A DNA stretch of 7,805 nucleotides from Chloroflexota bacterium (GCA_021814735.1 JAKAHX010000061.1:1-7805), one strand, 5' to 3'; positions 1-6,470 are shown, counted from the stretch's first letter. The notes: a model not told the origin generated them from the sequence alone. Numbers and translations: made by a program.

Positions 1-1
1 G

Positions 2-235
2 GCGATGACCGCGCAGACCTCGCCCAGCGCCGTCTGCTCGGCCAGCGTGACCTGGCCGTCGGGCACCGTCTCGACCGCGCAGGGACTCCGCCCCACGCCC
101 ACCGCAGGCGCCGATGGCCTCGTCGCCTGGACCTGGAAGGTCGCGGCGAACACCCGGCCCGGGACCGCCACGGCCACGGTGACCTGCCGCCTGGGGAGCA
201 CGGCCAGCGCGACCGCGCACTTCCCGCTGCAGTGA
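2..235 (+). CDS. C-terminal end of a secreted-type protein with an Ig-like domain (5' partial)
   Basis: The frame is open from base 2 to the TGA at 233-235, so the gene begins upstream of the window. The first visible ATG (base 5) is probably internal. About 77 residues remain. Counting from that internal Met as 1, Cys11 and Cys61 bracket a beta-rich segment. It contains the stretch TWPSGTVS, then a GL turn, then AWTWKV, then PGTATATVTC, and ends in a hydrophobic final strand. The even strand pattern, the Thr/Ala/Ser richness and two cysteines placed for a disulfide suggest a small extracytoplasmic Ig-like or bacterial beta-sandwich domain at the C-terminus of an exported protein. No catalytic motif is visible, so the function of the whole protein cannot be named. 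The next gene converges on it, so it is not in an operon with anything in this window. Confidence 0.6.
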   Translation, partial: AMTAQTSPSAVCSASVTWPSGTVSTAQGLRPTPTAGADGLVAWTWKVAANTRPGTATATVTCRLGSTASATAHFPLQ

Positions 236-298
236 CGCCGCCGGCCGGCGCGCCCGACGGCGGTGGCGTGATGGCCCGCGACGGCTGCAGTGACTGCA
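226..298. repeat. Direct repeat of GCTGCAGTGAC, second copy within a dyad
   Basis: The 11-mer GCTGCAGTGAC occurs at 226-236, spanning the stop codon of the partial gene, and again at 284-294. The second copy is part of a dyad, TGCAGT-G-ACTGCA (286-298), with perfect 6-nt arms and a 1-nt centre. A GC-only palindrome, CGCCGGCCGGCG, lies between them at 239-250, just past the stop codon. The sequence shows the repeats; any role (3' mRNA hairpin, protein site, or chance in GC-rich DNA) is unknown. Confidence 0.3.
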
Positions 299-366
299 TC
301 CCCCTGGAAGAGATTCCGCGCTCGCCCGAGGAAGCGCAGCTCACAGCTGCCTGGGCTCGACGGTGC

Positions 367-396
367 GAAGGAGGGCCGGAACACCGGCCCTCCTTC
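367..396 (-). terminator. Perfect 13-bp hairpin between convergent genes, probable terminator
   Basis: The arms are 367-379 (GAAGGAGGGCCGG) and 384-396 (CCGGCCCTCCTTC), perfectly complementary over 13 bp around a 4-nt loop. The hairpin lies 22 bp beyond the stop codon of the large secreted protein on the - strand and 131 bp beyond the stop of the partial + strand gene, so it could serve either. Neither side has a T-run, so this is not a textbook intrinsic terminator. U-tract-less hairpins between convergent genes are common in GC-rich bacteria, and the stem could also protect the 3' end of the mRNA. Confidence 0.6.
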
Positions 397-418
397 TCGA
401 GCGCGTGAGACCGATGGG

Positions 419-2821
419 TCAGTACCTGATGACGTTGGAGTAGTCGGACCAGGTACCTGTGCCGAACTCGTTGACGGCAGCCACGGTGAAGGCGTACGTG
501 CCGCCGGCCGGGAAGGCGCTGGCGGGAACGTCGCAGGCGAGACCCGTGCCCTTGGTATCAAGGGACGTCACCAACGTATAGCCGCCGTTCTTGCCCTTGG
601 CGTAGCTGTGCACGATGACGAGGTAGTCGGTGATCGTGGCAGCGCCGTCATTCGCAGGGGCCGCCCACGTCAGATGCACCTGCTGGGTGGCGGTCTTGCC
701 GTGTCCCGACTTCTGCACGGCAGCGATCACGTTGGTCGGCGCTGCCGGCGCGCCGCGGGCGGTCAGGACCACGTCGGTCGGGCCCATCGCGCCCGATGGC
801 GTGACGTACGTGACCCGGAACGAGTAGTCGTCGACTGTGAGGATCCCGCCATCCGGCGCGTTCGCGAACGCGCCGTAGAACCACGGCGCCGTGAACACGT
901 CGAAGGTGGTGCCAGAGGTCGGCGTGTAGGACGAATCGACGGTCACCTCCAGGTTCCCGTACAGGTTCGCCCCGCCCGAATCGCCAGACGACACGAGCTG
1001 GGAGTACCCGCTGCCCGGTGTGTCACCGACGATGTGGATCTTGAGCGTCGACGGGCCGGCCAGGTAGACGGAGCCGGTGGCGGTCAGGGTGCCCGGAGTG
1101 GACGCGTCGAGACCGGCGATCACCGTGCCCCCCCACGCGGCGATGCTATCCACGGTGCCGGTACCTTCGAGCGTGGCCCCGGCGTTGACCGTGACGTCGC
1201 CCAGCGTGCCGGACACGTCGAGGGTCCCGGCGACGACGGTCGTCGAGGCGGTGCTCGCCGTACTCGACAGCGTCACGGTGCCGGACAGGCCGGCGGCGCC
1301 CACGGCGAGTGCGCCCGTCACCGCGCCCCGCGCATCGAGGGTGCTGCTCGCGGCAGCCGCGAGCGTGCCCGTCTCGTAGAGGGAGCCCGCGGATATCGCC
1401 CCGGTCAGGGTCGCCGTCTTGTCCGTGCCGGTCACCTCGACGAGGCCGCGCGGGATGGCGATCGGGGCCGAGAGCGTCATCGTGCCGTCGAGTTGCAGGA
1501 TGCCGTCATAGGATGAGCCCCCGACGGTTACCCCGCTCGTCGCGCCCAGGGCCGAGGCGGCGCTGATCACCAGGGCGCCGGAGCCGAACGTCGCGGTGGA
1601 GCCGGTGTAGCTGTTGCCAGCCGCGCTGGCGGGGGCCAGGGTGACGGTGGCGCCGGGATTCGTGAGGACCGAGACGTTAGCCGCTCCCGCAAGGGTCTCG
1701 GTCACGGTGAATGACGACAGTCCCGAAAGGAAGAGCGTGCCACCGCCGACGGAGTCCGTGATCGTGCCGGTGCCCGTCGTGGCACCGATGTTCTGGCGGT
1801 GCCCGTGCAGGTCAAGGGTCGCCCCGGCCTGGACGTTGACAGCACCAACGGTGCTGACCGCGTTCGTGGCTTCTATCCGCAGGGTGCCGGAGGCGACGGT
1901 AGTCGTGCCGCCCCACCAGTTGGAGCTGCTGGTGCCCGTCCCCGTCACACCGGTCAGGACGACTGTGCCGCTCCAGCCGCTCTTGCCCACGGTCACCGAC
2001 GTGGTCGAGCCATTCTCGGTCACGGTCCCCGGCACCTGCAGGACCGCGCCGTCCGCCGCCGCGAGCGTGCTGTCTGCGTTGAGCTGGACACCGCCGGACC
2101 AGGTCGCGGTCCCCTCGCCGACGGCTTCCAGGGTCCCGCCGAGGTACAGGGCGCGCGCAGCGGGCACGCTCACGCCGGCGTCCAGTGCCAGCACGCTGCC
2201 GTTGGACACCCAGACGTTGCCGGTGCCTGCCGCGTCGTCGGTCCCCAGCGTGAGCGTCCCGCCGGAGAGCTGGATGCCACCAAGGTTCGGGTTGTCCGCG
2301 GACAGGGTGACGCTGCCCGTGCCGCCTCCGGTGTTGTTGATCCAGAGCATGCTCGATGCCGACACCGTGCCGGTGAAGTCGACGGACGCGTCGGCCGCGA
2401 CCTCCAAGGCGATGAGACCGCCCGATCCCACGTCCGCCGCGATCGTCGAGCTCCCGCCGGTCGCGTCGATCGAGATGTACCCGGGCGTCGATGTGTACGA
2501 GACGCTGAGCGTGTGGGCCCCGCCCAGCGCGTACGAGCCCTGCAGCACGATGCTGCCCACCGAGAGGTCGGCAGTCAGCTGCAGCGCAGATCCGCCCGCG
2601 GGCACCGTGGCCGGGAAGACCAGCTGCGCGCCGTCCAGCGAGGTGCAGCTGCTTCCGGACGCTGCGGTGTAGTTCCCGATATCGTTGAGGTCCGTGGCGC
2701 CGCTCGCGCCGTTCCACGTGCACACGCCGCCGGTCGCCGCCCGTGCCGCGCTCGGGATCGCCCCGAGTAGCGAGGCAACGAGGACGGCGGTGACGCCGGC
2801 GCTGCCGATCAGCCTCCGCAT
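419..2821 (-). CDS. Large secreted protein: autotransporter-passenger-like beta repeats plus C-terminal fibronectin type III domain
   Basis: The protein has 800 residues from the ATG at 2821. The frame stays open to an ATG at 2914, but I chose 2821 because it follows a good Shine-Dalgarno and starts directly with a signal peptide. Residues 1-28 have two arginines, a hydrophobic core and an Ala-Arg-Ala cleavage site before Ala29. An N-terminal module (about 33-110, Cys34 and Cys59) has the WNG...N...D..LVFP layout of repeat-rich exported proteins. Residues ~110-600 are Gly/Thr/Ser/Val-rich, low in charge, and resemble autotransporter-associated beta-strand repeats, for example GGTLTLGTDDAAGTG (187-201), ASGTLRIEATNA (310-321) and VNAGATLEGTGTV (545-557). 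Residues ~605-645 look like the passenger end. A fibronectin type III domain fills ~691-800. There is no beta-barrel, LPXTG, PEP-CTERM or C-terminal membrane anchor. It probably forms a beta-helical rod outside the cell, perhaps in adhesion or the matrix, but the ligand is unknown. It stands alone, convergent with the gene to its left. Confidence 0.85.
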   Translation of the reverse strand: MRRLIGSAGVTAVLVASLLGAIPSAARAATGGVCTWNGASGATDLNDIGNYTAASGSSCTSLDGAQLVFPATVPAGGSALQLTADLSVGSIVLQGSYALGGAHTLSVSYTSTPGYISIDATGGSSTIAADVGSGGLIALEVAADASVDFTGTVSASSMLWINNTGGGTGSVTLSADNPNLGGIQLSGGTLTLGTDDAAGTGNVWVSNGSVLALDAGVSVPAARALYLGGTLEAVGEGTATWSGGVQLNADSTLAAADGAVLQVPGTVTENGSTTSVTVGKSGWSGTVVLTGVTGTGTSSSNWWGGTTTVASGTLRIEATNAVSTVGAVNVQAGATLDLHGHRQNIGATTGTGTITDSVGGGTLFLSGLSSFTVTETLAGAANVSVLTNPGATVTLAPASAAGNSYTGSTATFGSGALVISAASALGATSGVTVGGSSYDGILQLDGTMTLSAPIAIPRGLVEVTGTDKTATLTGAISAGSLYETGTLAAAASSTLDARGAVTGALAVGAAGLSGTVTLSSTASTASTTVVAGTLDVSGTLGDVTVNAGATLEGTGTVDSIAAWGGTVIAGLDASTPGTLTATGSVYLAGPSTLKIHIVGDTPGSGYSQLVSSGDSGGANLYGNLEVTVDSSYTPTSGTTFDVFTAPWFYGAFANAPDGGILTVDDYSFRVTYVTPSGAMGPTDVVLTARGAPAAPTNVIAAVQKSGHGKTATQQVHLTWAAPANDGAATITDYLVIVHSYAKGKNGGYTLVTSLDTKGTGLACDVPASAFPAGGTYAFTVAAVNEFGTGTWSDYSNVIRY

Positions 2822-2825
2822 GGTT

Positions 2826-2833
2826 CTCTCCCT
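2826..2833 (-). promoter_or_regulatory. Ribosome binding site of the large secreted protein
   Basis: On the - strand the bases before the ATG at 2821 read AAGGGAGAGAACC. The AAGGGAG core sits 6 nt from the start codon, a normal Shine-Dalgarno spacing. It decides the start against the in-frame ATG at 2914, which would put 31 Arg/Pro-rich residues in front of an otherwise canonical signal peptide. Confidence 0.7.
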
Positions 2834-2965
2834 TGGCCTCACGCCCGGCGGGTCGGTCTCGCCAGTGGCTCGGCGCGGCTTTCCGGGCGACCGGGGCAAC
2901 GGACCGCGCGTCAACGCCTCCCGCTGGTTCTGGGGCCAGCGTCGTCTCGGGCCGGGTCGCCTGGC

Positions 2966-3040
2966 TACCGTACGGGTACGGGGATCGGTACGGTATCGGG
3001 ACCCGTGTACGGGGGTGCCAGGACGTACCCGGTACCGTAC
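2966..3040. promoter_or_regulatory. GTAC-rich divergent intergenic segment, candidate operator array
   Basis: This segment sits between the divergent starts at 2821 (-) and 3085 (+). GTAC occurs at 2970, 2976, 2988, 3007, 3025, 3032 and 3037, seven times in 71 bp, where chance would give about one per 256 bp. The outer parts form an imperfect inverted repeat: 2966-2979 (TACCGTACGGGTAC) against 3025-3039 (GTACCCGGTACCGTA), with one extra base and one mismatch. Together with the divergent layout this suggests a regulator-binding region, but it could be a decayed simple repeat. No regulator can be named. Confidence 0.4.
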
Positions 3041-3071
3041 TGGCCCGGATGGCAGCCGCGCGGCCCGCGCC

Positions 3072-3077
3072 TACAGT
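3072..3077 (+). promoter_or_regulatory. -10 box for a leaderless transcript
   Basis: TACAGT fits the TANNNT -10 pattern and ends 7 nt before the ATG at 3085, so transcription would begin at or next to the start codon. The intervening bases, CCGCGGC, hold no Shine-Dalgarno. This spacing is typical of leaderless genes in Actinobacteria, Deinococcus and many Chloroflexota. No clear -35 hexamer is visible upstream. Confidence 0.5.
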
Positions 3078-3084
3078 CCGCGGC

Positions 3085-3633
3085 ATGGAGCGCAGCCCCC
3101 GAACCGGCGCGCGGTTCGTGGACGACCGAATCGGCCTGGCCGGTTCCGCGGATGCAGCACTCGCGGACGCCGGGGACATCGTGGCGCGCGTCGCGGCCGA
3201 CGAGGCGGCGGCCGACGAGGCACGCCTGCGGTTCCGCCGGGAGGGGCTGCCGGCGCTCCCGCCCGACGCCTGCATCGCGCCGGTCCTGGACCCCGACGAG
3301 CAGGTGGTCGCGGTGCGCCACGCCGCGCTGCTCGATCGCCGCGCACCCTCCCCCGGCACGCGGCTCACGCCGGGGCTGGCCGGCGAGCTCTATGTGACGT
3401 CACGCCGCCTGCTGCTCCTCGGGCGGGTGACGCTCTCGTTCGAGCTCGACGCGATCGAGGACGCCGTCCTCTCGGGGGAACGCCTGCTGGTCGTCCTGCG
3501 GGACGGACACGGGGTGGCCCTCCAGGTCGCGGGGCCTCGGCTCCTGTGGGTCGAGATCGCGGCGGCCCGCGCGTCCGCGAGGTCCGCCCCGGCCCCTGGA
3601 TCGAGCGCGGGTCCTCAGCCGCGGACCCGGTAG
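3085..3633 (+). CDS. Uncharacterised 182-aa protein with a probable PH/GRAM-like C-terminal half
   Basis: I chose the ATG at 3085 because a -10 box lies just upstream in a leaderless arrangement. The frame is open further upstream only through the GTAC-rich segment, which does not look coding. Residues 14-58 form a charged, Ala-rich probable helix. Residues ~67-160 show alternating strands followed by a helix: VLDPDEQVVAVRHAALLD, then GELYVTSRRLLLLGRVTLSF, then a LDAIEDAVLSGERLLVVL stretch, and a closing VEIAAARASAR helix. The order 'element-of-unknown-ligand, LYVTSRRLLLLG, I..I..V' recalls bacterial PH/GRAM-like folds. The last ~18 residues are Ala/Pro/Ser-rich and probably disordered. There is no signal peptide or membrane segment, so it is probably cytoplasmic, perhaps membrane-associated. 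Its last 19 bases overlap, in the opposite direction, the end of the response regulator gene. I do not recognise a named family, and the function is unknown. Confidence 0.75.
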   Translation: MERSPRTGARFVDDRIGLAGSADAALADAGDIVARVAADEAAADEARLRFRREGLPALPPDACIAPVLDPDEQVVAVRHAALLDRRAPSPGTRLTPGLAGELYVTSRRLLLLGRVTLSFELDAIEDAVLSGERLLVVLRDGHGVALQVAGPRLLWVEIAAARASARSAPAPGSSAGPQPRTR

Positions 3634-4286
3634 CGGCGGGCCGCCTCGGCCCGGTTCCGCGCCCCGACCTTGTGCAGGATGCTGCCGACGTGCATCTCCA
3701 CGGTGCGTGGCGAGAGCGTGAGGGCCTCGGCGATCTCGTGATCGGTGAGCCCCTCGGCCAGCCGTGCCAGCACCTCCGTCTCGCGGGCGCTCAGCGTGGC
3801 GAGGGCAGGATCGGCCGGACTGGCGAGGCCCGCGCCGGGGCGCGAGGTCTCCACCAGGCGCTGGACGAGCCGCGCGGCCGTCCGGTGGCTCATCGCCAGC
3901 TCGCCCTCCCAGGCGGCCCGCACGGCGCGTGCCAGCCCTTCGACCGAGAGGTCCTTGGTGAGGTAGCCCACTGCCCCGAAACGCATCGCCTCGAGCACGT
4001 GCCGGTCCTCGCGCGACGCGGTCAGCATCACGATCCGCGTGTCCGGCAGCCGCGGCGCGAGCTCGCGCACCAGGGAGACCCCGTCCATGCCGGGCAGCTC
4101 GATGTCGAGGAGCAGCACGTCGGGCCGCAGCTGCGGGGCGAGATCGAGGGCCTCCTCGGCGCTGGCTGCCTCGCCGACCACCTCGAGGCCGGGCACGCCC
4201 AGGGCCTGGCGGACCGCGCTCCGCACCAGCGGATGGTCGTCGACGATCATGACGCGGATGCGCGCGGGAGCCGTCTTCGCCGTCAT
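3615..4286 (-). CDS. NarL/FixJ-family response regulator (REC plus LuxR-type HTH)
   Basis: The protein has 223 residues, the usual length for the family. The receiver domain spans ~10-128, with the acidic pair Asp16-Asp17 (in VMIVDDHPLV), phosphoacceptor Asp61 (in LLLDIELPGMDG), Thr89 (VMLTAS) and Lys111 (YLTKD), so every key residue is present. After a linker, the LuxR-type helix-turn-helix covers ~163-220, with LSARETEVLARLAEGLTDHEIA followed by the recognition helix SPRTVEMHVGSILHKVG. It is expected to be phosphorylated by the kinase encoded just upstream, dimerise and bind promoters in the cytoplasm. Its ATG overlaps the kinase stop codon (ATGA, 4283-4286), which points to translational coupling and equal expression. 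Its 3' end overlaps the convergent gene by 19 bp. The regulon cannot be read from this window. Confidence 0.93.
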   Translation of the reverse strand: MTAKTAPARIRVMIVDDHPLVRSAVRQALGVPGLEVVGEAASAEEALDLAPQLRPDVLLLDIELPGMDGVSLVRELAPRLPDTRIVMLTASREDRHVLEAMRFGAVGYLTKDLSVEGLARAVRAAWEGELAMSHRTAARLVQRLVETSRPGAGLASPADPALATLSARETEVLARLAEGLTDHEIAEALTLSPRTVEMHVGSILHKVGARNRAEAARRYRVRG

Positions 4287-5974
4287 GCCGGAGCGGCCTC
4301 GACGCGCGGCGCGGCGCCGACCGGCACCACGAGCCTGACGCGCGTCCCCCTGCGGGGCGCCGACTCGATCTCGATCTCGGCACCGATCTGGGATGCGCGT
4401 TCCCGCATCCCGGCCAGCCCGTAGGCGGTGGCGCCGACCGATCCCGGGTCGAAGCCCCGCCCGTTGTCGCGGACCTCCAGCACGATGTGGCCGTCGTCGA
4501 CGGCGCCGCGCACCCGCACCACCGTGGCGTCGGCGTGACGCCGGACGTTGGTGAGGGCCTCCTGCACGATGCGCAGCGTCTCGGCCTCGGCACGCGAGGA
4601 GAGGACCGGCAGATCGGCACCGCAGTCGAACTCGACGGACAGCCCGAACCGGTCCTCGAAGTCGCCGAGCGAGCGCGCCAGCCGCTGGCGCAGCCCCTCC
4701 TTTGCCTCGCTCGGTGCCCGCATCGTCGTCACCGCCTGCCGTGCCTCGGCCATGCCCGCGTCCACGGCCGCGGTCACCTCCGCGGTCAGGGCGCGCGCCT
4801 CCGGGCCGAGTTCCGGCTGCGTCGCGAGGCGCGTCGCCTTGAGTTTCGCCAGCCAGAGATCCTGGGCCAACCCGTCGTGCAGCTCGCGGGCCAGCCGTTC
4901 GCGCTCCGCCGCGGCGGCCAGCGCCCGCTCCTGCACGAGGAGCCGCGCCTCCACGCGCCGCAGCGCGGTGATGTCGTGGAACACCACGAGCCGGCCCATC
5001 GGCCTGCCCTGCCAGTCGGCAAGCGGCGTGCTGCTGACCTGGCAGGTGCAGTTCCCGCCCGTCGTCTCGAAGGAGGCCTCCCCGGACGCGCCGGCGTCGA
5101 GCACGCAGTCCGCCAGGTCCGGGGAGCCCGCCAGCGCCATCGCCGCCGGCTGGCCCAGCACGCCGCGCCGCTCGCGTCCGAGCAGGCGCAGGGCCGCCTC
5201 GTTGGCGTCGGCGATTCGGCCCGCGGGGTCGAGCACGAGGAGCCCGTCGGGCATGCGCGCGAGGATCGTCTCGCGGGCCACTGGCACCAGGTCGAACAGG
5301 CGGAAGCGCAACAGGGCGACGACGTACATCACCGCCACGGCGTCGAAGCCCACGACACCCGAGACGATGTTCGGCACGTACGCGATCCGGAAGACGCCGA
5401 TCGGATACAGCACGCGGATCGCCAGTTGCCCCGCGAGGATCAGCGCGACGGGGATGCGATGGGCCGGAGAGCGGACGAGCAGGAGCACCAAGACCGCCGT
5501 GGAGAGGACGAAGAGCAGCACCACGACCCCGGCGAACACCAGGCCCAGGGGCGTGCGCGTGCCCTGGACCTGCGCGCCGTTCCACCACACGCTGCTCCAC
5601 GCCAGGGCCCCACCGTCGACGAGATCGAGCCCGACGTGAGCGAACGTCACGCCGGCGAGGATGGCCACCACGGGACGGGTCAGCACGCGCTCGAGCCCCG
5701 CATACTCGAGGGCGAACCACAACGCCAGGACCGCGCTCGGGATCGTCAGCGCGTCGCGCAGGAGGAACCAGGCGCGCTGCGTGGCACGGTCGGCCGCGGC
5801 CACTTCCGCCGCGCCCCCGAGACACCACAGCGCCAGCAGCAGGGCCACCAGGGCGAGCGGGAGGGCGCCCTTCGCGGTGGCGCGCCGTCGCAACACGTAC
5901 AGCGCGATGGCGCCGATGAACGCAGCGGACCCCAGCGTGGGCAACAGCAGCGGGTCGTAGCGGTAGGGGCTCAC
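4283..5974 (-). CDS. Membrane sensor histidine kinase (HisKA_7TM-like sensor, PAS, HisKA_3, HATPase_c), NarX/LiaS-type
   Basis: The protein has 563 residues from the GTG at 5974. An adjacent GTG at 5977 is equally in frame; a weak GGGTGG at 5979-5984 fits 5974 better. An in-frame ATG at 6190 would add 72 Arg/Pro/Gly-rich residues and looks non-coding. About seven membrane helices lie at 9-28, 37-57, 68-90, 101-118, 143-167, 174-195 and 204-224. The junction LLRFRLFDLVPVARETIL (221-238) is typical of HisKA_7TM sensors running into a PAS domain (~239-340). A short coiled coil (338-360) leads to the HisKA_3 dimerisation domain with ARELHDGLAQDL, phosphoacceptor His366 and Gln371 for the HDxxxQ phosphatase motif. 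The ATPase domain has the N box EALTNVRRH (Asn476), DNGRGF (503-508) and YGLAGMRERA (518-527). The PAS region carries Cys290, Cys309 and Cys311. It autophosphorylates and passes phosphate to the regulator encoded directly downstream; the stimulus is unknown. Confidence 0.92.
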   Translation of the reverse strand: MSPYRYDPLLLPTLGSAAFIGAIALYVLRRRATAKGALPLALVALLLALWCLGGAAEVAAADRATQRAWFLLRDALTIPSAVLALWFALEYAGLERVLTRPVVAILAGVTFAHVGLDLVDGGALAWSSVWWNGAQVQGTRTPLGLVFAGVVVLLFVLSTAVLVLLLVRSPAHRIPVALILAGQLAIRVLYPIGVFRIAYVPNIVSGVVGFDAVAVMYVVALLRFRLFDLVPVARETILARMPDGLLVLDPAGRIADANEAALRLLGRERRGVLGQPAAMALAGSPDLADCVLDAGASGEASFETTGGNCTCQVSSTPLADWQGRPMGRLVVFHDITALRRVEARLLVQERALAAAAERERLARELHDGLAQDLWLAKLKATRLATQPELGPEARALTAEVTAAVDAGMAEARQAVTTMRAPSEAKEGLRQRLARSLGDFEDRFGLSVEFDCGADLPVLSSRAEAETLRIVQEALTNVRRHADATVVRVRGAVDDGHIVLEVRDNGRGFDPGSVGATAYGLAGMRERASQIGAEIEIESAPRRGTRVRLVVPVGAAPRVEAAPA

Positions 5975-6396
5975 CACGCCACCCGACAGCGGCGCCCGGG
6001 CATGCGCCCCCGCCTGCCTGCCCCGGCCGGCGACCGCGATGGACGGCCCTCTCCCATCTGCACGAGGGTGCACCCTGCGGTGCGGCTTGCGTAGGGCCGA
6101 TTGTCGTGGGTGGATCCACGCGGCACGGCGAGGTGGCGCCGTCCCGCGACGACACCCCCCGCCTTGCGCGACGAACCGCACCGCGACCACCTCGAGGCAC
6201 GGCGTACCGGCACCTGTCGCGAGCTCGAAGGGACTCCCGGCATGCCGTCCCGGAGCAGCTCACCACCCGGGTCGGGCAGTGCTCCAGTGACGAGATCGGA
6301 GGGTGGGGGGCCGGGTCCGATGCGCAGGGCGCTCGCGGACCTCTCCCCGGTCACCCGGGTACGTCGCCCCGTTCGCCTGCGGCCCGGGCCGGTCGC
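5975..6396. other. Gene-free stretch between tRNA-Gln and the kinase operon
   Basis: About 420 bp hold no gene I can support. The open frames here give Arg/Pro/Gly-rich translations with no recognisable domain. The stretch must contain the leader and probably the promoter of the two-component operon (- strand), but no convincing -35/-10 pair stands out; GACAAT on the - strand near 6098-6103 is a weak -10 candidate. Visible structures are the palindromes at 6060-6083 and 6110-6119 (GTGGATCCAC), ACCCGGGT at 6353-6360, and CGGCCCGGGCCG at 6380-6391. The last lies 5 bp past the tRNA-Gln CCA end and might help end the tRNA transcript, although no T-run follows. Confidence 0.5.
6060..6083. promoter_or_regulatory. 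Palindrome upstream of the kinase operon, possible operator
   Basis: The core AGGGTGCACCCT (6065-6076) is a perfect 12-bp palindrome. It is flanked by GCAC (6060-6063) and GTGC (6080-6083), which extend the symmetry with a 1-nt and a 3-nt gap. It lies about 90-110 bp before the kinase start, where an operator or a leader hairpin would be expected. This is position and symmetry only; no protein is known to bind it. Confidence 0.35.
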
Positions 6397-6470
6397 TGGC
6401 TGGCCCTCGAGGATTCGAACCTCGGTTCACGGATCCAAAGTCCGCTGTCCTACCACTAGACGAAGGGCCA
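6397..6470 (-). tRNA. trnQ: tRNA-Gln, anticodon TTG
   Basis: The - strand folds as a full cloverleaf. The acceptor stem pairs TGGCCCT with AGGGCCA, the U1-A72 pair typical of tRNA-Gln. The D arm contains AGTGGTAGGA. The anticodon stem GCGGA/TCCGT carries the loop CTTTGGA with anticodon TTG, reading CAA and by wobble CAG. The T arm is CGAGG-TTCGAAT-CCTCG. The discriminator is G, as expected for Gln, and the 3' CCA is encoded (6397-6399). It is the last of three tandem tRNAs, 33 bp after tRNA-Gly. Confidence 0.96.

Noticed and set aside
290..1516. Long + strand open frame (408 codons) opposite the secreted protein
   Set aside because: It is Arg/Gly-rich with no domain or credible start, and it lies antisense to a gene with a signal peptide and recognisable repeats. 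Long shadow frames are expected at this GC content. The same applies to + strand frames at 1614-2672 and 1799-2770.
2966..3040. GTAC repeats considered as a small CRISPR-like or tandem repeat array
   Set aside because: The spacing is irregular (5-19 bp), the repeated unit is only 4-7 bp and there are no spacers of constant length.
5971..6057. Possible short upstream frame ending in the TGA that overlaps the kinase GTG start
   Set aside because: The TGGCGTGGTGA overlap is suggestive of coupling, but the peptide is Arg/Gly-rich, lacks a Shine-Dalgarno and has no recognisable features.
4487..6094. Long + strand open frame (535 codons) opposite the histidine kinase
   Set aside because: It is His/Arg/Gln-rich shadow translation. 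The kinase on the - strand has every catalytic motif.
3615..6266. Response regulator frame open upstream through the kinase gene, as if one 883-aa protein
   Set aside because: Upstream of 4286 the translation is Arg/Gly/Pro-rich with no domain, while the kinase is encoded in another frame there. The ATG at 4286, overlapping the kinase stop, is the natural start.
6397..6470. tRNA-Gln 3' end as an integration site of a mobile element
   Set aside because: No integrase, no second copy of the tRNA end and no change in gene character follow it within the window.
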